A stretch of 64,000 nt of DNA from Flavobacterium supellecticarium (lineage in GTDB: Bacteria; Bacteroidota; Bacteroidia; Flavobacteriales; Flavobacteriaceae). The DNA is taken from the NCBI RefSeq assembly GCF_004801375.1, contig NZ_SSNZ01000001.1, forward strand, positions 496,001 through 560,000. Reading direction: 5' to 3'. The first letter of the stretch is position 1; each line of letters begins with the position of its first letter. Position numbers and translations under genes: made by a program. A model generated the notes under the pieces. That model did no database searches. It was not told the DNA's origin and saw only the letters and a list, made by a program, of their open reading frames with translations. Positions 57,899 to 64,000 of this stretch are shown here, one piece after another.

Positions 57899-58213
57899 TT
57901 ATATATGATTGTGTTTTACTTACTAACCAAACAAATTTTATTCTTTACAATAATAAAATTTGTTTGGTAATATATGTAGATCCATATAGAAAAAAAATAA
58001 GTGTTTATACCTAATTTATTTTAAACGATATTAAGTAAATTCTGAACTAGTGTTAAGAAAGAAAAATGAGTTATTATTCACTCATTAATAACAATGATAA
58101 AGACCGGTTTTTTTATGATATAGAATAAAATGGCAAGGTTTTAGATATGCAGGAATCCGATTACAATGACGATTTCGATTTGTCTACTTCTTAAAACCTA
58201 TAAAAATTGTACT
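57899..58213. other. 315-bp AT-rich intergenic region upstream of the RADAR operon
   Basis: No gene is supported. It holds the perfect inverted repeat at 57926-57968. A smaller hairpin (ATGAGT / ACTCAT, near 58066-58085) lies further right. No full TAnnTTTG box is present for rdrA; TAAAATTTG (57935-57943 region, minus strand) is one base too long. Confidence 0.6.
57926..57968. repeat. Perfect 17-bp inverted repeat in the rdrA leader
   Basis: ACCAAACAAATTTTATT (57926-57942) and its exact complement (57952-57968) with 9-base spacer, 28 bases upstream of the rdrA ATG. It has no T-run, so it is not a simple terminator; an operator or RNA leader stem is possible. Confidence 0.8.
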
Positions 58214-59512
58214 ATGTCAAAACTATATTTTAAATTACTTATCCTATTGCTACTGGTAACCTCTGCAAACTCCTATGCGCAGTTTTATGAAATTTATGAG
58301 GCTGTAGCCATTGAATCGTACCAAGGGAAAAAATTCACTCTTGAAGGGAAAATATATTACAAAGATCCGATAGCCAATGATTCCTGGCTCGTACTGGCGG
58401 CACGTTCGGTAGATGCTAACGGTAAACCGATAAAAAATGCTTTGTATAACGAAAATGCAGGTGATTATCATAAAAAAGACGACTGGAGTTCGTATGTACT
58501 GAATGGGAAAATTGAAAAAAATGCCAAATTCCTCGCTATAGGCGTTGCCATTGCCGGTCCCGGGAATTACTATCTGGACGATTTTAAATTATTTATAGAA
58601 GACGGTAAAAACAGAATTGAAATTCCGATTCACAACTCCGATTTTGAAGGCGATTCGTTATTAAACTGGAAAACGATGACGATGGATAAAAACACCAGTC
58701 TATCATTATCTCAAGAAACCGTTTTTTCCGGAAAACAAGCACTGTTTATCGATAATTCTAAACTTACGGTTGCGCCAACATTAGGAAGCAATACCGAATT
58801 AGGAAAATATATGGATGTTAACGGTGTTAAACTCTATTACGAAGTATATGGAAAAAGGGAACCGCTTTTGTTGCTTCACGGTAATAATTCATCCATGGGT
58901 AGTTTTAATAAACAATTGGAGGCACTGAGTAAAAAGTATATGGTCATTGGTCTGGATAGTCGCGGGCAAGGAAAGTCGACTTCCGATGGTACCAAAATCA
59001 CCTATGAACTAATGGCGGAAGATGTGAATACCTTCCTTGAAAAAATGCAACTAAAAAATGTGAACATCTTAGGTTGGAGTGATGGCGGAAATATCGCAGT
59101 AGTATTAGGAATGCAATATCCGGATAAGATCAATAAAATGGCCATTATGGGAACCGTTTTGTATAACAATGATAGTTCTGTTACTTCTGAAACCAATAAA
59201 CTAATCCGTAAACAGGTAAAAGAAATGGAAAGCAAAGGAATTCCGGAGACCAGTATGGATTATCGTTTAAAAATGCTGTTATTAACCGAGCCGAATATTA
59301 ATCCGGATGCTTTACAAAAAATCCAGGCGCCTACTTTGGTTATGGCCGGACAATATGATGTTGTAAAAGAAAAACACACCAAGTTGATTGCCGAAAAAAT
59401 TCCGCATAGCAAACTGATCATCTTTAAAGGTGGCGATCACGAAGCACCGGCAAAAATACCGGAATTATTTAATGAAACGGTTTTAACTTTTTTTGATCAA
59501 GTAGAGCGATAA
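58214..59512 (+). CDS. Secreted alpha/beta hydrolase with N-terminal carbohydrate-binding-like domain
   Basis: 432 residues from ATG 58214, giving a clean signal peptide (LLILLLLVTSANSYAQ). Residues about 25-190 form a jelly-roll-like domain (GNYYLDDFKLFIEDG; SDFEGDSLLNWKTM). From 205 is an alpha/beta hydrolase: LLLHGNNSSMGSF (oxyanion), nucleophile Ser in LGWSDGGNI, acid in GQYDVVKEKH and His in GGDHEAPAK. The fold is esterase or lactonase-like, the substrate unknown. Its codon use is like the core genome, so it is not obviously part of the RADAR cargo. Confidence 0.88.
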   Translation: MSKLYFKLLILLLLVTSANSYAQFYEIYEAVAIESYQGKKFTLEGKIYYKDPIANDSWLVLAARSVDANGKPIKNALYNENAGDYHKKDDWSSYVLNGKIEKNAKFLAIGVAIAGPGNYYLDDFKLFIEDGKNRIEIPIHNSDFEGDSLLNWKTMTMDKNTSLSLSQETVFSGKQALFIDNSKLTVAPTLGSNTELGKYMDVNGVKLYYEVYGKREPLLLLHGNNSSMGSFNKQLEALSKKYMVIGLDSRGQGKSTSDGTKITYELMAEDVNTFLEKMQLKNVNILGWSDGGNIAVVLGMQYPDKINKMAIMGTVLYNNDSSVTSETNKLIRKQVKEMESKGIPETSMDYRLKMLLLTEPNINPDALQKIQAPTLVMAGQYDVVKEKHTKLIAEKIPHSKLIIFKGGDHEAPAKIPELFNETVLTFFDQVER

Positions 59513-59560
59513 ACGGTATCGTTTAAAACGGTAGTGTCTCACTAACTGTGTAAGTATAAA

Positions 59561-59590
59561 AAATAATGGGGTTTTAAAACCCCATTATTT
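59561..59590. terminator. Perfect 30-base palindrome at the left end of the IS
   Basis: AAATAATGGGGTTTT / AAAACCCCATTATTT, followed by T-run. It lies between the IS terminal repeat and transposase and would block read-through from the upstream hydrolase gene. Confidence 0.85.
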
Positions 59591-59606
59591 TTTTGTTTAA
59601 TTTTAA

Positions 59607-60818
59607 ATGTTACACAGTCTTATGAAAAAAGAAGAGTTATTATCAGAAGAGTTTTTAAAACAGTTCAAAACAGGTGAAGACTTAAATGGTTTTCTTGCCC
59701 AACTACAAAAACGTGGTTTAGAAGCCATCTTGAATGGTGAGTTAGATGCTCATTTAGGTTACGATAAACACGAAAAATCAACGACATCCAATTCTAGGAA
59801 CGGTTATTCCAACAAAAAGGTTAAAACCTCATTTGGAGAATCAGAACTTCAGGTTCCCAGAGACAGAGAAGCTTCTTTCAATCCCATGATAATCCCTAAA
59901 AGGCAAAGTATGGCTGACGGATTGGAAAATGTCATCATATCGCTTTATGCCAAAGGAATGAGTGTTAGCGATATTGAAGAGCAGATAAGAGAAGTTTATA
60001 ATTTTGATGTATCTACCTCTACTATATCAAGGATTACAGAATCGGTATCCAATGATATTATTGCTTGGCAAAACCGTCCATTAGATCCCGTTTACTTAAT
60101 TGTTTGGATGGATGGGATTGTGTTTAAAGTTCGAGAAAGTTCCAAAGTTATTAATAAGACTATCTATTTAGCTGTAGGCCTGAACAAGGATGGTAAAAAG
60201 GAAGTTTTAGGAATGTGGCTGGGTAAGAATGAAAGCGCCAGTTTTTGGTTGGGAGTATTAACGGATTTAAAAGCCCGAGGTGTGGAAGATATTCTCATTA
60301 CTGCAACTGATAACCTCAATGGCTTTACACAAACCATTAAAAACGTATTCCCGGAATCTGAAACACAAATCTGTGTTGTTCATCAAATTAGAAACTCGGC
60401 TCGTTATGTGGTTTGGAAGGATAAAAAAGAATTTTCAAGAGATATGAAGCAAATTTATGACGCGCCGACCAAACAGGCTGCCAAAAGTGCATTGGAGGAT
60501 TTTACAGGCAAATGGAATCATAAATATCCTTATGCGGTTAAATCATGGCAAGAAAACTGGGAGGAGCTTACTGTTTTCTTTGACTTCCCGATCGAAATCA
60601 GAAAAATCATTTACACCACAAATTTAATCGAAAACCTTAATGGAAAAATTAGAAAATACACCAAAAATAAATTATCATTCCCAACGGATGACGCCGTTTT
60701 AAAATCCGTATATTTGGCTTTAAGGGAAGCAACCAAAAAATGGTCAATGCCAATCCAAAATTGGGGATTAATTCTCAACCAGTTCTTAACTATATTTGAA
60801 AAAAGGGTTCAACTTTAA
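59607..60818 (+). CDS. IS256-family transposase
   Basis: 403 residues; ATG 59622 (MKKEELL) is an alternative start. It is intact: the N-terminal [14 protein letters not shown] and [16 protein letters not shown] motif, then [11 protein letters not shown], and the DDE residues in [15 protein letters not shown] and [13 protein letters not shown]. Catalyses copy-and-paste or cut-and-paste transposition of its element. The element appears active in principle, with no frameshift. Confidence 0.96.
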   Translation: MLHSLMKKEELLSEEFLKQFKTGEDLNGFLAQLQKRGLEAILNGELDAHLGYDKHEKSTTSNSRNGYSNKKVKTSFGESELQVPRDREASFNPMIIPKRQSMADGLENVIISLYAKGMSVSDIEEQIREVYNFDVSTSTISRITESVSNDIIAWQNRPLDPVYLIVWMDGIVFKVRESSKVINKTIYLAVGLNKDGKKEVLGMWLGKNESASFWLGVLTDLKARGVEDILITATDNLNGFTQTIKNVFPESETQICVVHQIRNSARYVVWKDKKEFSRDMKQIYDAPTKQAAKSALEDFTGKWNHKYPYAVKSWQENWEELTVFFDFPIEIRKIIYTTNLIENLNGKIRKYTKNKLSFPTDDAVLKSVYLALREATKKWSMPIQNWGLILNQFLTIFEKRVQL

Positions 60819-60886
60819 GTAAAAAGTCAAACCCTATTATTTTTAAACTTACACACTTTTTGGGATAGTGTCCTTGATTTCAAAAA

Positions 60887-62290
60887 TTACACGTGTAATG
60901 CTCTGTTATCGGTAGCGGCTAAAGCTGCTTCTTTGATTGCTTCTGCAAATGTTGGGTGAGCATGCGACATTCTGGAAATATCTTCCGCCGAAGCTTTGAA
61001 TTCCATAGCCGTAACTGCTTCCGCAATTAAATCGGCACAACGAGGCCCAATCATGTGTACTCCTAAAACTTCATCCGTTTTAGCATCGGCCAGGATTTTT
61101 ACAAATCCGTCGGTATCACCTCCGGCACGCGCACGTCCTAACGCTTTGAATGGGAAACTTCCCGATTTGTAAGCTACTCCTGCTTCTTTTAACTGCTCTT
61201 CCGTTTTACCAACAGCAGCTACTTCCGGCCAAGTATAAACAACACCCGGAATTAAGTTATAATCGATATGTGGTTTTTGTCCGGCAAGGTATTCTGCTAC
61301 AACCACACCTTCTTCTTCTGCTTTGTGCGCCAACATTGCACCGCGAACTACATCACCGATAGCATAAATATTTGACGCCGTAGTTTGTAAATGATCATTT
61401 ACTTCAATCTGACCTCTTTCTGTAATTTTCACACCGGCTTTATCAGCGTTTAATCCTTCTGTATACGGACGACGACCTACTGAAATCAACGCGTAGTCTC
61501 CTTCAAGAGTGATCACTTCACCTTTAGCGTTCTCCGCTTTTACTGTCACCACATCTCCGTTACGGTCAACCGCCTGAACTTTATGTGACGTATAGAATTT
61601 CATTCCCTGTTTTTTCAACACCTTTGTCAATTCTTTCGACAAACCGGCATCCATTCCCGGAATGATACGATCCATAAATTCAACCACAGAAACCTGAGCG
61701 CCAAGACGTAAATACACCTGACCTAGTTCCAACCCGATCACACCACCACCGATGATCACTAAGTGTTTCGGAACTTCTTTTAATTCCAATGCTTCTGTAG
61801 ACGTAATGATTCTTTCTTTATCAATTTTAATAAAAGGTAAGCTCGATGGTTTTGAACCGGTAGCAATAATGGTATTTTTTGCTTCGATTTTTTCAACCGA
61901 TCCGTCTTTTTTCGTAATCGCGATAGCTGTAGCGCTTTCAAAAGCTCCCACTCCTTCGAATACGGTAATTTTATTTTTATCCATCAGGTATTTCACCCCT
62001 CCGGCAGTTTGATCAACAACAGCTTTTTTACGGGCCACCATTTTTTCAAGGTTCACTTTCACCTCACCACTCACTTCAATACCGTGATCTGCAAAATGAG
62101 AAATTTCTTCGAAATGGTGGGAAGAAGCCAACATCGCTTTAGACGGGATACATCCAACATTTAAACAAGTACCTCCTAAAGTGGAATATTTTTCAATAAT
62201 GGCCGTTTTCATTCCTAACTGGGCGCAACGGATTGCCGCTACATAGCCTCCAGGACCCGAACCAATAATAACTACGTCAAATGAACTCAT
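60887..62290 (-). CDS. lpdA: Dihydrolipoyl dehydrogenase
   Basis: 467 residues. FAD motif GSGPGGYVAAIRCAQLG at the N-terminus, the redox pair in GGTCLNVGCIPSKA, NAD motif IIGGGVIGLELGQVYLRLG, and the C-terminal HAHPTFAEAIKEAA with catalytic His-Glu. It is the E3 component of pyruvate, 2-oxoglutarate and related complexes. A TAATTTTG box (minus strand) is at 62331-62338. It lies 14 bases from the IS, but its coding sequence is complete. Confidence 0.97.
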   Translation of the reverse strand: MSSFDVVIIGSGPGGYVAAIRCAQLGMKTAIIEKYSTLGGTCLNVGCIPSKAMLASSHHFEEISHFADHGIEVSGEVKVNLEKMVARKKAVVDQTAGGVKYLMDKNKITVFEGVGAFESATAIAITKKDGSVEKIEAKNTIIATGSKPSSLPFIKIDKERIITSTEALELKEVPKHLVIIGGGVIGLELGQVYLRLGAQVSVVEFMDRIIPGMDAGLSKELTKVLKKQGMKFYTSHKVQAVDRNGDVVTVKAENAKGEVITLEGDYALISVGRRPYTEGLNADKAGVKITERGQIEVNDHLQTTASNIYAIGDVVRGAMLAHKAEEEGVVVAEYLAGQKPHIDYNLIPGVVYTWPEVAAVGKTEEQLKEAGVAYKSGSFPFKALGRARAGGDTDGFVKILADAKTDEVLGVHMIGPRCADLIAEAVTAMEFKASAEDISRMSHAHPTFAEAIKEAALAATDNRALHV

Positions 62291-62638
62291 AGTATAATTA
62301 TATTATGTTGTGTTTTTAAAAATTTCATTACAAAATTAAGCAATTTTGTTTAGACGAAATCGGATTATTTTTAAAATAAAAGTTTACTAAAAATGCTTCA
62401 AAAAGCAAGATAGTTAAAAACGGTTGTAAATAAAGGTTTTACAGCCGTTTTGCATTTTTAGGCAATGAATTAGAATGCAGTAAAAAGCAAAGAAAAACCA
62501 AAGTTAGGTTACTAAATCGTTACCTATATCACCTTTGGCTACACCGCGATAAACATCTGTTTTTCAGCATTCTGCACTATCCTTCATCTTGTTTCCCAAC
62601 TCACGAAAATTTAATTTTAACATTAAGCGTAGCGAGTT
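62291..62638. other. 348-bp intergenic region between lpdA and the integrase
   Basis: It holds the lpdA -7 box (62331-62338), a stem with T-rich flanks (62416-62453; AAAACGGTTGTAAA / TTTACAGCCGTTTT) and then about 180 bases with no gene or tRNA recognised. Imperfect repeats GTTAGGTTAC / CGTTACCTA (62503-62526) might be integrase arm sites (very tentative). Confidence 0.55.
62416..62453. terminator. Possible terminator hairpin
   Basis: Stem AAAACGGTTGTAAA / TTTACAGCCGTTTT with one G-U pair, followed by a T-rich tail on the plus strand. Confidence 0.55.
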
Positions 62639-63889
62639 ATGGAAACGACAAAAAGATCAACGTTTAAGGTATTGTTTTACCTTAAAAAAAACGCACTAAA
62701 GAAGAACGGAAATGTGCCGATAATGTGCCGCATCACAGTAAATGGAAAGCAATCGGCATTCAGTGCCAAGCTTGACGTTTCGACATCCAATTGGGATTTG
62801 AAATATGGTAGGGTTTTAGGGAAAAGTAAAGAAGCACAAATCCTTAATACGAAACTGGACAAGATACGTTTGGATTTAGAACAGTACCATACTAAACTAC
62901 TAAAGAATGAGGGCACGGTAAACAGCACAAAACTCAAAAATACCTATCTTGGGTTGAGTAGCGGTGAATTGACATTTTTTAAATTCTTTGATCAGTATAT
63001 TGATGATTTTCAGAAAAAGGTAGATAATGGGATCAGGCAGTATAATACATTGACCAAATATAAAGTTCTATTAGGACACCTTCGCGCTTTTACAATCAAA
63101 AAATATGGATATTCCGACCTGTCTTTTAACGATCTTACCTACGATTTGGTACAGGACTTTGATTACTACCTGCGCGATGATAAAGGCATACAACATAACA
63201 GTATCTGGTTATATATGATCGGTTTTACTACTGTATGCCGCTTAGCAATAAGTAGAAAGCATCTTAGCTTTAACCCCTTTTCCGAATACAAAAACACAAA
63301 AGAGGATAAAGACCGTGGCTATTTATTGCGCAGTGAACTTGAAGAAGTTATCAGCTATGAGTGTAAAAGACGAATTGATAAATTGATTAAAGACTTATTT
63401 GTATTTAGTTGTTTTACAGGACTTTCTTATTCAGATATAAAGCGTTTAGAACACAGCCATATTCAACAGTTTTTTGATGGTAACCTGTGGATCATCATCC
63501 GCAGAAAGAAAACGACCACATCCTCAAACGTAATGCTATTGGATATGGCAAAGATGATCATTGAAAAATATGCCGGATTAGCAAGAAATGGAAAACTATT
63601 TCCTGTACCATGTAATAGGGTCTGTAATGATTTTCTATTTCGATTATCTCAGGCAATACCCAGTCTTAACAAAAAAAAGATTACTTTCCATGTGGCTCGC
63701 CACACTTTTGGAACCCTGTTTTTAAGCGAAGGCATTCCGCTTGAAAGTCTTAGTAAAATGATGGGACACAAAAATATTGCCACCACACAAATTTATGCCA
63801 AGGTACTTAATGAGAAAGTCGGAAAAGATATGCAGAAGGTAGCGAATAAATTTAAGACTATGGAAAATTCTTTTGTGACAAACCTATAA
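62639..63889 (+). CDS. Tyrosine integrase of the Bacteroidetes (CTnDOT-like) type
   Basis: 416 residues. An AP2-like arm-binding N-terminus is followed by a SAM-like core-binding domain (about 110-215) and catalytic domain (225-400). Catalytic residues: H351-x-x-R354 (FHVARHTFGTLF), H377 (MMGHKN) and Y386 (QIYAKV). The first Arg is replaced by Ser (S263 in TGLSYSDI), a known feature of IntDOT-like enzymes. It is complete and probably the first gene of a mobile element that continues to the right of the window. Confidence 0.9.
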   Translation: METTKRSTFKVLFYLKKNALKKNGNVPIMCRITVNGKQSAFSAKLDVSTSNWDLKYGRVLGKSKEAQILNTKLDKIRLDLEQYHTKLLKNEGTVNSTKLKNTYLGLSSGELTFFKFFDQYIDDFQKKVDNGIRQYNTLTKYKVLLGHLRAFTIKKYGYSDLSFNDLTYDLVQDFDYYLRDDKGIQHNSIWLYMIGFTTVCRLAISRKHLSFNPFSEYKNTKEDKDRGYLLRSELEEVISYECKRRIDKLIKDLFVFSCFTGLSYSDIKRLEHSHIQQFFDGNLWIIIRRKKTTTSSNVMLLDMAKMIIEKYAGLARNGKLFPVPCNRVCNDFLFRLSQAIPSLNKKKITFHVARHTFGTLFLSEGIPLESLSKMMGHKNIATTQIYAKVLNEKVGKDMQKVANKFKTMENSFVTNL

Positions 63890-63914
63890 ACAGGTTCATA
63901 CCCATAAAACCAAT

Positions 63915-63947
63915 CAGCCCGTTGCCAAAAACAACGGGCTGTTTTTT
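63915..63947 (+). terminator. Terminator of the integrase gene
   Basis: Perfect arms CAGCCCGTTG / CAACGGGCTG with loop CCAAAAA and six T. Confidence 0.9.
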
Positions 63948-64000
63948 CTCCATTTAATACGATCAAAATTTAACCAAGCTATCGCTTATAATTTTGCTCC

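Larger units (their letters stand above)
59532..60872 (+). mobile_element. IS256-family insertion sequence
   Basis: A transposase flanked by imperfect terminal inverted repeats: left TGTGTAAGTATAAAAAATAA (59548-59567) and the complement of the right TTATTTTTAAACTTACACA (60838-60856), followed by GGGG/CCCT motifs. TAGTGTC occurs in the same orientation at 59532-59538 and 60866-60872, which may be a 7-bp remnant of the target duplication. Exact ends are uncertain by several bases. Confidence 0.8.

Noticed and set aside
58147..58194. Fifteen-codon ORF before the hydrolase
   Set aside because: No ribosome-binding site, no homology that I recognise and it is too short to support.
52636..63889. 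RADAR carried by the integrase element
   Set aside because: lpdA, a core gene, lies between the integrase and the RADAR side, and the integrase points away; linkage cannot be supported.

Overview
The window is chromosomal DNA of a low-GC member of the Bacteroidota, almost certainly Flavobacteriaceae and Flavobacterium-like. The evidence is type IX secretion (gliding-motility) signals, a PorP/SprF protein, T9SS sorting domains, Bacteroidetes-type -7 boxes (TAnnTTTG) at many gene starts, a CTnDOT-like tyrosine integrase without the first catalytic Arg, and families common in flavobacteria (paired pirins, DUF2853, YbiT-like ABC-F). Species cannot be fixed from the sequence alone.

Layout. 1-5063: the 3' end of a giant repetitive T9SS adhesin, then a PorP/SprF protein and an OmpA-family protein, a surface adhesion/secretion unit. 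5148-10166 (minus): a CAP lipoprotein, pdxH, rnz with a small partner, two short envelope proteins, pyrB and pyrR. 10332-13489: a Crp/Fnr regulator followed by two pirins, OsmC and a small acetyltransferase. 13553-15273: small accessory genes, one frameshifted. 15413-25180: a secreted purple-acid-phosphatase-like T9SS protein, a WG-repeat protein, an asymmetric ABC-F ATPase, a thioredoxin-like lipoprotein, a short transaldolase, an SDR and the SRP RNA. 25271-32035: a glutaminyl-peptide cyclotransferase followed by nine co-oriented small genes, mostly unrecognised, that look like an immunity-gene array. They include a paralogous pair, a domain fusion, a frameshifted gene, a MESH1-like alarmone hydrolase and a protein with EF-Ts/UBA-like repeats. 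32373-38597: a GbsR/MarR-type repressor with a tripartite RND efflux operon. 38693-50480: mostly housekeeping genes (CvfB-like protein, cysteine-synthase family enzyme, S9 peptidase, YbaB, DUF2853, menD, acetyltransferases, GPx, DinB/DUF4180, dioxygenase, Lrp, EamA). 50498-52568: small envelope and unknown genes, including a possible pseudo-caspase.

52636-57898 is the main accessory system: a two-gene operon encoding a STAND/AAA-like P-loop ATPase (RdrA) and a very large divergent adenosine deaminase with every ADA metal and catalytic motif (RdrB). This is the RADAR anti-phage system. It is markedly more AT-rich than its flanks, preceded by a perfect 17-bp inverted repeat, and close to an intact IS256-family element (59532-60872) and a tyrosine integrase (62639-63889), so the area behaves as a defence/mobile hotspot. 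A secreted alpha/beta hydrolase and lpdA are interspersed.

Two apparent one-base frameshifts (near 13745 and 27677) both lie in A/T homopolymers in small accessory genes. They may be assembly errors or real decay.
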